From Molanna angustata (lineage: Eukaryota; Arthropoda; Insecta; Trichoptera; Molannidae), in NCBI GenBank assembly GCA_963576475.1, contig OY754967.1:27820595-27884594 (forward strand): DNA of 64,000 nucleotides, in the 5' to 3' direction. The notes beneath the pieces were generated by a model. It ran no database searches, was not told where the DNA came from, and saw only the letters and a program-made list of their open reading frames with translations. The position numbers and the translations under genes are program-made. Below, in pieces: positions 1 to 12,279 of this stretch; positions within the stretch are counted from its first letter, which is position 1, and every line of letters starts with the position of its first letter.

Positions 1-835
1 AGACACGTGTATGATTCATATAACGATGTCACCAATCTAATTCCTGATTATGTGATGTTCAAGTATTAGTAAAGGAATTATCTCACGACTGTATAAATCA
101 ATCGTTAAGACAACCCTGCTCGGAGTAGATAAGGTTTTTGGCCAGGAGGTAGTAGTAGCGCTTCGCTTATAATTGACAAGCGGAGAGCGATATTATGCCC
201 GGGAGGACACTTACTATATAAAGTCATGAACTACGCTCTTACGGTATAGTGAATGGCCCAACTCCTAAACGGTTCCGCCCTTCTCCAAGTTTCACCTCTA
301 CAAATCCGATGCGCTTCCACTCCGTAGGAGATTAATGGTTCTAAACAGGTACGGGCGGCAGTGGATGCTCTTCGCTCAGTGATTTTCTCCTCAAACACAA
401 GATTTTTACTCGCTCGCTGTCCGAGATTTTTAGACTCAAGTAATTTAACACCTTTGTAGATTTCGTTCACCCATTCAATAAAATAACTATTTCATTGTGA
501 AAGTCACTGCATATTCATTTAGAAAAGAGAGTATGGAAAAAAATCGTGTACTTTAAAAAAACACCAAAGTAATATCTCACTATATATGAAATTGCGACGA
601 ATTATGTTTGTCACAGCTCCAGTATATATACTAGTTTGGAATCTTAATAACTTTTCTATTTTCATTCACTTAATTGGAAGTACCATTTATTCATAAAAAT
701 GTTTTGTTTTTGTTTTCAATATTGAATGTAAAAAAAGTATTTTAATGTTTCATGTATGTATTTTTTTCATATGAAATTTGTTGAATTAAACAAGTTGTAC
801 CTATAAAATATATATCTAAGCACAAAGTTACTGTT
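1..835. other. AT-rich leader, no recognised gene
   Basis: An open frame of 79 codons runs on the minus strand at 231-470. It is richer in charged residues and GC than its surroundings (approximately 120-450), so it may be a remnant of a repeat or exon, but I recognise no domain. The rest (471-835) is plain AT-rich DNA. Confidence 0.3.
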
Positions 836-1258
836 GTATAAAACGGTGTTGAAACCAGTACTTGTGTACGGAACTGACTGCTGGGTCCTGAGTAAAGGTG
901 ACGAAAATGCGCTCTTGGTCTTTGAAAGGAAGATGTTTAGAAAAATTTTCGGGCCTATTTATGAAAATGGAGAATAAGATACAACCATGAGCGCAATATA
1001 GTAAAGTGCATGAAAACTTATCGCTTTAGGTGGTTGGGACATCTCCAGCGCATGGAGGAGAACCGAGTCCCGAAGAAGATTCTCAACACACGACCAGATG
1101 GGAGGCAAAACGTGGGAAGATCCAAAATAAGGTGGATGGATGGTCAAGAAAGAGACCAGAATGCAATCAGTGTAACTAATTGAAAGGTGCGAGCGATAGA
1201 CCAGGTGGGATGGCGGAAAGTTCTTGAGGAGGCGAAGGCTGATGACTGCTCATGACAA
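836..1258 (+). pseudogene. Non-LTR retrotransposon, C-terminal RT remnant
   Basis: Conceptual translation gives the tail of a LINE reverse transcriptase: a PVLVYGTDCWVL stretch, then FERKMFRKIFGP, then FRWLGHLQRMEENRVPKKIL, and a basic region ending in W.KVLEEAKA. This order (thumb/connection region, RWLGH..RM motif, GRP/W motif) is typical of the C-termini of RTE/CR1-like insect LINEs. The frame breaks near 970 and a stop codon lies near 1183, so it is dead. It is 5'-truncated, with no upstream RT core, as expected from incomplete target-primed reverse transcription. The clade is inferred; the identity as a LINE RT tail is fairly secure. Confidence 0.75.
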
Positions 1259-2330
1259 GACTCATGAAATTTTTTATCGAATCTACAACCATGGGCTGTA
1301 GCGCTATTGGTGATGATCATGATAATTGTTATATATTTAAAATTGTTGTCATGTTTGGGTTGAATTCTCGCATATTCCAAAATATGTATATTTTTCATGT
1401 TTCGGTTATTTGTAATCGAGTATAAAGTAACTTCTTATATACATGAGAATAAAAATATGTGTATTTTGATGTCTTTAATATGAATAAGTATACTGTAAGG
1501 TTCAATTGATGGGCAATTTTATAGGCTTCATGTAAGGTTTCAGGAAAGATATTTAGTGCTTGTCTGATGTCAGGGTTTTGACCTATTAATAGATTATATT
1601 TGAAACGAAATTCCACGAAGGAAAGTGAAAAGAGTGTGGGTGAAATGAGGTCACGGGTAGGAAATTACTCACTCTGTTTTGAAGCTATAACATCCCACAA
1701 GTTTTCAACATGACATCAATCATTACGTTTATAATAGACATTATTGGTATAATTATTACATTACTTTAATTTTCATTGTATATATTTTAGCCATACCTCT
1801 ATTATTTCTTCCATGATTCATGTGTCAAAAATATTTATTTCTTTTGGTAAAAACTATTGTATTTTTTTTAATAATTTATATAAATCGCGACCCCTGTTTT
1901 TATCGTCATTGTCTAAACTCTGAGGTATTTGCTGTCGTAAACATTTGCACGAAAACCCAATTCAAGCATCAGAATGGCACAGTAGTCTAATTACTATAGA
2001 TATATTTTATTTGGATTTTTCAGAACTCGCCTTGCTGCCCAATAAATCTCAGTGTTTCTCGCCATCACAAACTTTTTCCATTTCCACGAAAGACTATTTT
2101 CATTTAGCTTTAATACTGAAGTAATCAACGTGTTCTCTTCTTCTCATTGTAAATGACATTTTTAATGTACCTATTATTTTCTATTGGGTGTACAAGTATT
2201 AAACAGAGCAAAACCTCGATGAAATTTCAAAGTCAAATAAATCAATTCTCTTACTTATACAGGAACTATGAAAGCTGAAAAGAAGCAACTGAAAGTAAAG
2301 ACGTGTATATTTTGGTTTGGAAGTTGTACA
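1259..2330. other. AT-rich intergenic stretch
   Basis: No recognised gene or repeat. Short open frames on both strands show no domain and no biased codon use. Confidence 0.4.
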
Positions 2331-2590
2331 TTTCTTTGAAGTTATATTTTATCGGACCCAATGTAAACAAGGGATTTCGAGGGAGATCGCGATCCACTTC
2401 CACGCCGGCGACGCTATAGAGCTCATTGGCCCTGTTCACCACCGGACGCAGCCGCAACATCGGACAAACACAAAATATCCACCATCCATCGGGTTCAACC
2501 ACTGCCCCCGAGAATCCAACCACACACGTCAGGGCCTCCGATTGGTCTCGAAATCGGCCGCTAAGTACACTCCGTTTCAAGTCGGAGGGG

Positions 2591-2816
2591 CTTGTACCCC
2601 GACCCCTCGGTCCTCGTGTTGGCGTCCGAAGGTTCCGCGGGCTAACACCGGGGGCATCCGACGCAATCATCACCTGTCAGATTTGACGTCTCGTTGTCAA
2701 CACAGGATGTCTGACCCGACGTCTGCGCCGGCGGTGTGCCCGAACCACACAACAACATTCGCCACAGTTGACGAGTAACTGCCGAGCGAGACTAGAGGCG
2801 TCCGTCCTGCTCTTCT
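2591..2816 (+). repeat. 226-bp direct repeat, copy 1
   Basis: It matches 2901-3126 over its full length with few substitutions. Shared words include TCGGTCCTCGTGTTGGCG, CACCGGGGGCATCCGACG and GCGCCGGCGGTGTGCCC. The offset between the copies is exactly 310 bp, leaving an 84-bp GC-rich spacer. Confidence 0.9.
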
Positions 2817-2900
2817 CTAAGTATAGAATGACGAGGGCACAACAGCGTCGGCCGCCCACCCCCGCCTTTACTGCCTGGGCCCTTAGAGCCGCAACCTAGG

Positions 2901-3126
2901 CTTATATCCCGACGCATCGGTCCTCGTGTTGGCGTCCGAAGGTTCCGCGGGCTAACACCGGGGGCATCCGACGCAATCATCACCTGTCAGATATGACGTC
3001 TAGTTGTCAACACAGGATGTCTGACCCGACGTCTGCGCCGGCGGTGTGCCCGAACCACACAACAACATTCGCCACAGTTGACGAGTCACTGCCGAGCGAG
3101 ACTAAAGGCGTTCGTCCTGCTCTTCT
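2901..3126 (+). repeat. 226-bp direct repeat, copy 2
   Basis: Second copy of the 2591-2816 repeat, in the same orientation 310 bp downstream. Its right edge is abrupt: the sequence switches from GC-rich to AT-rich directly after 3126. That suggests the island ends at a transposon or duplication boundary. Confidence 0.9.
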
Positions 3127-3723
3127 ATTTAGTAAAGTATATTTTTTATCATAAATTTATGAGTTTAACTGCCTATTTTTCCAAAACTTTTACAATTATC
3201 GAAAAAAGCCGAAACACCCCAACTAGATAATTTAATTTTCTATAAAAAATATTAGCATTGTAGTAGAAGATCTCAATTTTTTTTAACAATTTTTTTAAAA
3301 ATTGAATTTAGTGACGACATAGCTTCAAAAAATTTTGTATGGCAGTCGACTATAATAGTTTGATACTTCATCTTCAAACATACATACAAACCATCATGCT
3401 ATTTTCATATTCTGGGTAGGAAAAAAGGACCTTCCTCCATACTATCCTATCTTGACATACATACCTACATATGTTGTATAGAAAACAAATTATCTGACAA
3501 TATTCAATAATTTATATTTATGGGTTTATAGTTTGGTACATATTCTTCAACTATACATACTATCGCTATCGACAGTTGGATCTCATGTGTTACATGCAAC
3601 TAGTTATTAAATATCAAAGTAGTGTGTTTATTTAAATTCATTCCAATAAATAAAACCATTCGTCGATATTCACCTTCCTTTTATGTCAACATTAAGTACC
3701 TGTCAAAATTTTGCTAGATTATG
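3127..3723. other. AT-rich intergenic stretch
   Basis: No gene seen. Around 3380-3470 there are short words (ACATACATACA, GGGTAGG) weakly resembling the 3' end of the RTE-like LINE found elsewhere in the window. The match is too diverged to call. Confidence 0.3.
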
Positions 3724-3726
3724 ACG

Positions 3727-4413
3727 GGCGAATGCACAGTCCTAGGTAACTAAATACTAACTTCTACGTTACTGGAGTATTTAGTATTCTTAAGTTAGCA
3801 ATTGCATTGCAGAAACGTCACTAACTAAATACTAAATACTATGCCAAAATTAAGGTCGATGGCGTAGCGTTTCACATTATTGCATATGAAGAAAAGAGAT
3901 AGATGGTTTTCTGTGGGCTTAGACCGACGTTCAAAATGTTTTTTTGTCATAACAACACAAACACATGTAACCAAGATCACACTGACAGCTCGATGTCGCG
4001 ATTTTTCTGAAATTCCAGCTAATTTTTGTCATCTCGTATAGATCGCTGAATAGGTACTCTGTTTGGTATTTGACTTCACAAAATTACCAAATTTTAATAC
4101 ATATTTGACGAAGTCGCTAATATCATCATCCATCGAAAACATCTCGTATTTTACTACTAAACCACTCGTATGGTTCCTCGCGATCAACCTTAATTTTTGA
4201 CAGTTCGCAATTGTTCGTTTACGCCAACGCGCATGCGCTAAGTATTTAGATATGTTTCTGCAATGTAATTTTCATACAAAAACTTCGCAGCATCCTCCAG
4301 TTAGGAAGCCACGTGATCTCCTAACTTAAGTGAGCGATTGTGCAATGAAAATATGGTTAGTATTTAGAATATAGTGTTTAGACTTTCGGAGGACTCTGCA
4401 TTTGGACCTATGT
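3727..4413. mobile_element. Candidate MITE with imperfect terminal inverted repeats
   Basis: The left end GGGCGAATGCACAGTCCT is roughly the inverse of the right end AGGACTCTGCATTTGGACC. Further in, both ends carry related words in inverted orientation (TAACTAAATACTAAC and TTAGTATTTAGAAT; CTTAAGTTAG and CTAACTTAAG). No open frame of note lies inside. I could not define a clean target-site duplication, so the boundaries are approximate. The superfamily is not assignable. Confidence 0.4.
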
Positions 4414-6087
4414 GTACTTTTTGTCTTTCAGCATTGTCATTGCCAATTTATTTATATAGTTTTAACATAAAAAAATATCTCAATAAGATTATGTTTATTG
4501 GGTCTGCTTTTTGACATAACACGTCAATTTTCGAAAAAAATACATTTCAAAGCTTTTAACAGCTTCAACTGTTCATAGTTGGTCGCTTCGTAATAGATAT
4601 AAATCATTTTAGTATTAGGGCGTACGTTTTGTATGGTATCCACACAATGAAGTATCCTTATCGGATAACTATTACTAAAAGCATTCACGTCAAATTTTTA
4701 TACCATTTAGGTATACATAGTTGTATCGCTGCTGGTTTGTAAAGTAGGTACTTTTATGTATCCAAATGATGTTATCTTGAGAGTTAAGCATCCTTCTCAT
4801 GTTGTGTTGAAGCAACACCCGATTATTATTCCGCGAATGTATCTAATTTTGAAAGTTGCGCCATGTGCCAGTTTTGGGAGCTCAGACATGATCCTCTCAA
4901 GGCAAACGGGAAGATTTGCTGTAAGTTTCCCCAATATATTTGTTTATGCATATCCTCCGAATATTGTTATGCTGAGAGCGAATATCGCCAGCAACGCTGC
5001 CGGAATGATATCGCTATTTTTCTATTTTTTGTTGTCAAAACTTAAATCCCCCTTAAGGCGATCTTGTCCAAGATACGGTTGCCTATGAAGGTCCAAATCC
5101 CTTCTCGTGATGTCGTTTCGTTTACTTTTATCTCTACTTATTTAAGTGCTAAGTACCTATGTACTCACAAACTTATGTTTTCCACTAAAGCTTTTATAAA
5201 AAGTAATTCAACAAAAACAGCATTTTGCCTAAAAAGCCGTTACATGAACCGAATACGTAGTTACAGTTTGAATGTGTTTGAGATGATTAAACTATGCTTA
5301 TATCTTTTATGTAGGATAATTTCCTTTCTTTTATGGAAGCGAATGGAGAAGACTTTCGTCCAGGAGTGGACGGAAATAGACTGTGTGTGGCAAGAAAGTT
5401 GTCATTTAAGTTAATGTACATAAGTTTTTAAGGGGCGTATATATAGCCCCTGTTCTCAAAACCCTTTTCTCTTCTCTTACGTATCATTAGGACTTTTTAC
5501 TAGATATGACAAAAGTATTTGTATAATGAGATATGTAATATCCATATGGTTGAAATTTGATATGCAGTTTGCGTTTGAAAATTGCATTTATGATACTACC
5601 GCCGTGGAATATGAAGTTGAAATGATACTAATTTGCATTGATATACAATTTATAGCAACGGAATGCTATTCAGTGTCATATTCTCCGTCGGTGGTGTATA
5701 AAGAAATTTCTAGAAGGAATCACAGGACTGCATTGACACTGTGATATAAAAAATATAAAATTTCTTTCTTTAAGGTATAAAACGATTTCATCACTTAAAA
5801 CGATTATAATAGAAACATATGTTTATTTTAATACATTAGTCTATAAAAATAAATAGAAAAAGAGTTACGTTATTTTTTAAGCCATTAAATTTAGTATTAT
5901 TAAATTTTAAGGCGTATTTAACTATGCATTTCTTTAAAGCAATTACACTTTTACGCTTACCTATCTTGGATGTTTGTGGTTGGTTCCTCATATTGGTAAA
6001 AAATGTTATTTCATATGACTTTTGACTCCGGATAAATTGTGTACAAATTGGGTTCGAATAAGATATAAATATAATAATTAAAATAAT
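4414..6087. other. AT-rich stretch, no recognised gene
   Basis: Open frames at 4756-5088, 5064-5414 and 5526-5744 (plus strand) are 72-116 codons long. I recognise no domain and the composition is that of the background. I regard them as chance frames. Confidence 0.3.
5432..5450 (+). promoter_or_regulatory. TATATATA core inside a GC-clamped hairpin
   Basis: GGGGC and GCCCC (5 bp) flank a GTATATATA loop. This could be a TATA-type core promoter followed by a pyrimidine-rich stretch, or just a chance hairpin. There is no recognised transcription unit downstream. Confidence 0.15.
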
Positions 6088-6250
6088 ACGTCATTGCACT
6101 CTACGCAAGTGGCGAGTTTATTTCCATGTGTCAATTTCTTCCAATTGATCAGAGTTTTTAGCCCAGAGAAGAAATATTATCTTGAGAAATTAATTTGAAT
6201 AAATTTATCTTCTGCTGGGGATCGAACCTAGGACGCCCTCACTGAAACCA
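6088..6250 (-). mobile_element. SINE-like fragment with tRNA-type B box
   Basis: Read on the minus strand, the right end contains GGTTCGATCCCC inside a T-arm-like context (about 6213-6230), the RNA polymerase III B box. The body includes the word ATTGCACTCTACGCAAGTGG at its far end. A related word recurs near 23855 (ATTGCATTCTGTGCAAGTG), which supports a dispersed family. No full tRNA fold can be drawn. Confidence 0.5.
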
Positions 6251-6254
6251 ATGG

Positions 6255-6606
6255 GCTTATTCATTTATTTTTTACTTTCTGTACATATAATTAGTACACT
6301 GGCGGGCTTATTGCCTAATGGAAATTTCTTCCAACCAACCAGAGATAATGTTAAATATATAAAACAAGTGTGTACTATGGCAATAAGTTAATCACATTAC
6401 AAAAATAAATAAAGATAGCAGAAGAAAAGTAAAAAAAAAGAAGATAGCATATTCATAGCAATGATTGGAAAACTAAATGATAAGGAAAGGAAGAGGGTAG
6501 GAAGATGTAACCAGGTGTTGTCAGATAAATAATTTTGTTTTATCCTTTTCTTGAAGATGTTTAGTGAGATAGCTTTATCAACTGTGCCACGGCGGTCGGC
6601 ACTCAT
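6255..6606 (-). pseudogene. Jockey/CR1-like LINE, 3' fragment
   Basis: The minus-strand frame 6397-6606 begins with a stretch (residues about 8-30: VDKAISLNIFKKRIKQNYL) matching the last residues of the larger LINE tail at 9207-9818 (SNSLSIFKKKLKKEYLSLNT). The 3' untranslated words (GTACACTGGCGGGCTTATTGCC, read on the plus strand near 6295) are shared with copies at 8690 and 9000. It is a heavily 5'-truncated member of the same family. Confidence 0.65.
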
Positions 6607-6609
6607 TAA

Positions 6610-7509
6610 ATTGTTTTTTTCAGATAGATTGAATCAGGATTTAATGTCAGGTCCATTCTTAATCAAAATTGAATAAAATAACTAAACTGTGTGTGCTGGT
6701 GTCATTGGCATTTATAATAAATCTATATTCACCTTTGGTCTTTCATATCCTTAGCTATTTATATTATCATGGGCTTGTGGAAGATTTACGGTTTGCTTGG
6801 ATTCAAAGAATATTTCAGTGTTATTTTAATATTTGAGCATAAATTTTTCATTGAGGTGTTATTGAGTGTGGAAAAGTCCCTTTATTGGTTCCTTGGTACC
6901 TGTTTTTATTTTAATTTTGCTTATAAGGTGATAAATATGAGTTATTCAGGTTATATTTCAGTTTGCTGTTTTTATTTTTTTTTATTTTTATTTTTCATTT
7001 AATTTCAATTACACGAATTCATGTAATTTCAATGACGTATTATAAGTATTCCAAAAGAAAACGCTCGTCTGAAAGATAGCAAGGCAGTTTAAAAATTTAT
7101 GAGTACAGCAACGGTCTTTTATAACATTTCCAGTTCAAATAAAACAAGTTCATAATCAATAAAATTCACTACAATATATTTAGTATGCCTTCAATTATGT
7201 TGCTATTTACTTCGATCAACTGTTAAGTTTTTAAATTTCTATTTTTTTCTGAGATGGAGAAATCTGATCATTTTAATTAATATTTAGTTGCCTAATTTTC
7301 TTCCGTTTATTTTATCAGAATTTCATAAATGTTCACTTATTTAAAGGAAGGGATTAACTGATAAATTGTAACTGATTCGTTGGAAGGGAATATTAAACCT
7401 TTCGTTCAGTTGGCGATTTTCACGTTACTTTTTTTGTATATTTATGCACTTCTTGGTAAAACGCTATCAAATTTTCTACAAAATACTTCGACCAAGGAAC
7501 ATATTATGT
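6610..7509. other. AT-rich intergenic stretch
   Basis: No recognised gene. A hydrophobic 77-codon frame at 6769-7002 is rich in F/Y/L because the DNA is T-rich. I see no domain in it. Confidence 0.3.
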
Positions 7510-7996
7510 TAACCATATTTTTAACTTTGTTTACACCACGAATCGATTTTTTTTAACATGTCCACTTAGGGGACACCAGCTATTAGGATTTGGGTCCATT
7601 TTACTCTTCCGAAGAAGCGCACTACGTAGCGTTGGGAGGGGTTTGCAATCTAGAAAAGCAGAATGTGACTGTGTGCTTAAAAGTAGGCTATGTATTTGGA
7701 TATTGGTGGGAGGTCATAAGGGGCGCGTCTTGTGTAGAATGGCTTTGATTGGTAAGATGGATGGAAAGGGGAAACATATTTCAAAGCGGGCTGTAAGTTA
7801 AATTTACTTGATTATTTATTATATTTCTTTTTGAATTAACTGCTTTTTTTATTTTGAGTGACTCTAAATTATCTAAGCGTAAACCTTCTTTATTAATATG
7901 TAGAACTTTTGTACCTGATTGAATATTAAATTTGTGGTCATTAAGTATTAATTCGCGGAACATTTACGTAGTGTAAACAAAGTTAAAAATATAGTT
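7510..7996. repeat. 31-bp imperfect inverted repeat bounding ~490 bp
   Basis: The word starting TAACCATATTTTTAACTTTG (7510-7540) recurs inverted at 7966-7996 with about two mismatches. It may mark the ends of a small foldback element or an inversion. The target-site duplication is not clear. Confidence 0.45.
7781..7990 (-). pseudogene. Possible GIY-YIG/PLE endonuclease C-terminal remnant
   Basis: The minus-strand frame reads MFRELILNDHKFNI, then KVLHINKEGLRLDNLESLKI and NIINNQVNLTYSPLL. This resembles the segment after the GIY-YIG core of animal PLE endonucleases, where an H-[KS]-F word is followed by a hydrophobic strand, an (L/M)(D/N)xLE helix and an NNQ motif. It lacks the GIY-YIG core and is only about 60 residues long. 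The assignment is by pattern only and uncertain. It is not the same family as the PLEs at 18-42 kb. Confidence 0.3.
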
Positions 7997-8640
7997 ATTT
8001 TTTGTTAAAATGTACCACAAAGATAAAAACATGATATTTGATAATAACATATTATGTATTTTGCAATCAACAATAAAAAAATAACGATCTCAAAACATGT
8101 AATAATACTTAAGCCCAATTTATGTATATGGAATTAAGACAACATCAAGCAAAAACAATTTCTGTTTCATGCGTACGGATGTTATCATTATTTTGTGTTC
8201 GAATTTCGGAAGTATAAACAGATGAAAAACTTGTATTTGAAAATATAAATGAAAATTTCCAAAAACTCCAAGCCGTTTCTGTGAATCGGTAATCGGTAGA
8301 GACTTGAAGGTATCACCAGCTGTGGCGGTTTCCTCTGGAAGCTGTCCTGATTATGCATTCATCACACGTGGGTACCCTGGGAACAGGTGAATGTCTGAAA
8401 CATGAAACGAATGAAGGCAGGGCGGCGCGGCGGGCGGAGCAAAATCGCAAGACAAATTTTAACTAACTCGACCCAAATAACAAACCACCCGACGGACTTG
8501 CACTAATCTATGATTATTCTCAGAGACAGCTCTGAACTTTCTGAAAATACCCCAACTGATATTATGTAAACGTCTATAATGAAACTTTTTTTTACTGTTT
8601 TATAAATAGGTACAGTATATTTGATATTTAATATTTATTT
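7997..8640. other. AT-rich stretch with a short GC-rich patch
   Basis: No gene recognised. A small GC-rich patch (8415-8450, GGCGGCGCGGCGGGCGG) interrupts the AT-rich background. Confidence 0.3.
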
Positions 8641-8735
8641 ATACATCTTCTTGTACATACTATAAACAAATATAATTGTACACTGGCGCGCTTATTGTCA
8701 TTAGGCAATTTCAACCAACCAACCAGAATTTTGTA
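8641..8735 (-). mobile_element. LINE 3'-end fragment
   Basis: The segment with ACATCTTCTTGTACAT, TAATTGTACACTGGCG and GCTTATTG is nearly identical to 8960-9050, the 3' end of the Jockey/CR1-like LINE. It is an independent, very short copy in the same orientation. Confidence 0.65.
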
Positions 8736-8944
8736 AGACCAATGGTAACTTTGTGGTAGTCCAATATTAAAAATAATTTCGTTGCACATATTTGGTTAAG
8801 TATAACTTGATGAGATATATTTAATGAAAAAATAAGCTACTAGTTTCGGGAGAGCACTCCAACCTAGTTAAAATAAGTTATAATACACCTTTCAGGAGGA
8901 TTGATATCCCGAAATAAGTAGTGTGTTTCTTTAATAACTTTATT
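8736..8944. other. Spacer between two LINE fragments
   Basis: AT-rich sequence with nothing recognised. Confidence 0.3.
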
Positions 8945-9818
8945 TATTTATTTTATTTATTTATACATCTTCTTGTACATAATATAAACAAATATAATTG
9001 TACACTGGCGGGCTTATTGCCATTAGGCAATTTCTTCCAACTAACCAGATTACAAAGTATGACAACATTGTGTATGTACAACAGCAAATAAAAAAGAGTA
9101 AAAGAAATCAAATAAAATACGTATAACACTTAGATACTATTAAACAAAAAAAATATAATTCATAGCAATAAAAATTATATGGTAAGGACAGGAGAGGAAA
9201 TCGGGATCAGGTGTTCAAGGATAAATATTCCTTCTTTAGTTTTTTCTTGAAAATACTAAGTGAGTTAGACGACGCAATATCCGGACTAAGGCTATTCCAT
9301 AATCTTGCTGATTGTACTTCGAACGAAGAGCTGAGAAATTCTGTATTATGGATAGGTATGGATAGTGTTGTACGTTCAGCAGATCGGAGTGGAAGTCCAT
9401 GATTGGATAAATAAGTGAATTTGCTTTTTAGGTACTGTGGCAGGTTTGGGTTCCAGAGAATATTGTACAATAGTGACAAAATGTGTATATTGCGCCACTG
9501 GCGTATCCTGGGCCAACAAAGAAGATTGCGGTAAGGTGATATGCGATCAAATTTTTTCAACCCAAAGATGAATCTGATACATATATTCTGAAGACGTTCA
9601 AGTTTATTGAGATGCACTTCATTTGCATCCAAATAGCATACATCGGCATAATCAAGCAATGGAAGAAGAAGTGATTGAGCTAGAGTTATTTTACAACGGA
9701 ATGGAAGGAAAATTTTATTATTAAGTGTGAGAAAATGCGTGTTTCTTATATATTTGCATACTATCTCACATATTTTTCTAGTTTTTTTTTGTCTAAAATG
9801 ACTGTTCAAAACTAACAA
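8945..9818 (-). mobile_element. 5'-truncated Jockey/CR1-like LINE copy
   Basis: It comprises the 203-codon RT tail (9207-9818) plus about 260 bp of 3' UTR. The UTR ends near 8945 in a T-rich stretch on the plus strand (TTTATTTATTTTATTTATTTA), the complement of an A-rich tail with AATAAA-type words. The 3' UTR words are shared with 6255-6400 and 8641-8735, so at least three copies of this family lie in 3.5 kb, all on the minus strand. Confidence 0.75.
9207..9818 (-). pseudogene. LINE reverse transcriptase, C-terminal 203 residues
   Basis: An open frame of 203 codons. It contains LLLPLLDYADVCYLD, LERLQNICIRFIFGLKKFD, ISPYRNLLCWPRIRQWR, LPQYLKSKF, LRSAERTTLSIPIHNTEF and SFEVQSARLWNSLSPDI, ending in SIFKKKLKKEYL. 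This is the standard C-terminal connection region after the RT palm in Jockey/CR1-superfamily LINEs: hydrophobic YADV, LQN.C.RF..GL, the R(S/T)...L..P and the ARLWNSLP motifs. The catalytic YxDD palm and the endonuclease are absent, so it cannot act alone. The frame has no internal stops, suggesting a young truncated insertion. Confidence 0.85.
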
Positions 9819-11364
9819 GAGATTAATTCGTTTACATAAAGTACAAACATTTTATCCTAGTTAAGGGAATGTACGGATAATGGATATGTTTACTATGTTA
9901 TTGTTACAAAGACATATTCATTCTTTAAAAAAACTAAGAAAAAACTAAACTCATTAAGTTGATTTTAACACGGAGGTACACTTTTTATTTTGACATAACA
10001 TTTTACACTTGTACTGACCATTTAGCAGCTGATTTATGACAATTCAATAAGATACGATCTATAAGAAAATGCATAGGTACCCACAATTAGGGATTGCTAT
10101 ATCCCGCATCCAGCAATCCAGCTGGATTCAGCACATTTTTCGGCTTGCTGAATCCATCATAATGCTCTGGATCCCGCGCGGCGAAAAACATTACTACATT
10201 ATGATTCCATGCAGAACTGTAACAACCCTTACATATATTTTTTGCTTAATGTACAAAAACATTAATCCATTTAATAATTTTACGCGACAAAATAAAGGTA
10301 ACTAAGAAGAGATATGACTTAATCATAATATAAAACTAAAATGTCTTATATTTATGAGAATTTTTTCGTTTTTATTGAAAATATTTTTTCCGCACAAATC
10401 ATGCTTGATTAAAAAAAGGAGGATTGCAATCCCTACCCACAATTCAAAATACTCATTGCTATTTTTTTTCATTCCCACATACAGAATAAAAAATAAATTA
10501 AATTGGTTGATGGAAGTAAATATATGAGAAATTTTATTATTGTATTAATTTTCTAATTGTACTTTGTATGTACAATATAATAAAATAATATTAGGCTCAC
10601 GTAAGGGTTTTTATTAAATTACAATATATTATGTCGGTAGGTAGTAGGTACCTGCGATGCAGACGTAGTGTGGAAGTAATTTGATGTAGGAAAATTTAAT
10701 TTTCTTCTCTGGCACATATTATTTATCCTCACCCTTACCACTTTGTCTTTTATGAAAAAAACCCCATCCGAACCTACACCCTCTTTCTACCTTCCCTCAC
10801 ATCCCTTCCCAACAGGGCCCTGTAAATGTGATAGTCCACCATGCTTGATTTGGTTATAGCTCTGTGAGGAATAGAGAGATGTTGAAAAACAAAAGGAACA
10901 CAGAGTTATGTATGTATGTATAATCGGGGGGATGCAAACTCCGTTACTTTTAAACCGAATTATACTCTCCAGACCAAAGTCTTTCAACCGGTTTTGCACA
11001 ATTTTAATATTTCCACCGTTCCTATTACGAAACGTTTCTTTGAAGCTTGTTTTTGATATTGAATTTATTAATTTGATTCATCCAATTTTTTTTTTCATAA
11101 TACCTATATCCTTTATCATAATGCATTTCAGTTTAACCTTTTTAGGACCGATGAGAATTTGTTAAGGAAGTCTTTTTTTAATTATTTTTTTTTCAGTTAG
11201 AGTTTTAGTTATAAATTTGTCACATTGATAGTTTTTTTTAATGATAGATCACTGGCAGTATAAAAATATAGTAAACAATTTTGCTTTTACAAATATTACA
11301 ATGAGATCAAATTAGTTTTTTTTAATCAGAATAAAATAAGATTTTTCCGATATCAATATACAAA
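9819..11364. other. AT-rich stretch, no recognised gene
   Basis: Short frames (10069-10305, 10787-10999, 10908-11165) show no domain. Around 10100-10165 a short imperfect inverted repeat (CAGCAATCCAGCTGGATTC against GCTGAATCC) is visible. Confidence 0.3.
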
Positions 11365-11530
11365 TTAAACCGTACATACATACATACATACCATCACGCC
11401 ATGTCCCTCACGGGGTAGGCAGAGAGAACCGAACGCCACATTTTTCTATCTTGACACACATTCATCGCCTCATCAACATTCATACATCGCCTCATCAACA
11501 TTCATTCATACATCGGTGAGTTTTCACGAA
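11365..11530 (-). mobile_element. RTE-like LINE 3'-end fragment
   Basis: The words ACATACATACATACCATCAC, CTCACGGGGTAGGCAGAGAG and TCTATCTTGACACACATTC match the 3' end of the larger copy at 57756-58338. Only the 3' UTR and the very end of the coding region are present. Confidence 0.75.
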
Positions 11531-11554
11531 AACGGCGCTATATAAATTATCCAA

Positions 11555-12239
<685 letters not shown>

Positions 12240-12252
12240 CTGCCTCCCTCTT
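12240..12252 (-). promoter_or_regulatory. Polypurine tract of gypsy element
   Basis: On the element strand AAGAGGGAGGCAG lies immediately before the 3' LTR. Purine-rich tracts at this position prime plus-strand DNA synthesis in LTR retrotransposons. Confidence 0.85.
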
Positions 12253-12279
12253 AGTTCAGTTCGTCCCGAACAGAATTCT

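Larger units (their letters stand above)
2331..3126. repeat. GC-rich island of unknown repeat origin
   Basis: This stretch is clearly more GC-rich than anything nearby and contains many CpG dinucleotides. A 135-codon minus-strand frame (2266-2673) and a 153-codon plus-strand frame (2317-2778) overlap through it, but neither shows a domain I recognise. Because the island contains a near-perfect internal duplication, it is more likely a fragment of a GC-rich retroelement (R1-type LINEs are one candidate) than a host exon. That assignment is inference only. Confidence 0.4.

Noticed and set aside
2266..2778. Overlapping 135- and 153-codon frames in the GC-rich island as host exons
   Set aside because: GC-rich DNA gives long chance frames, the two overlap on opposite strands, and part of the segment is duplicated 310 bp away.
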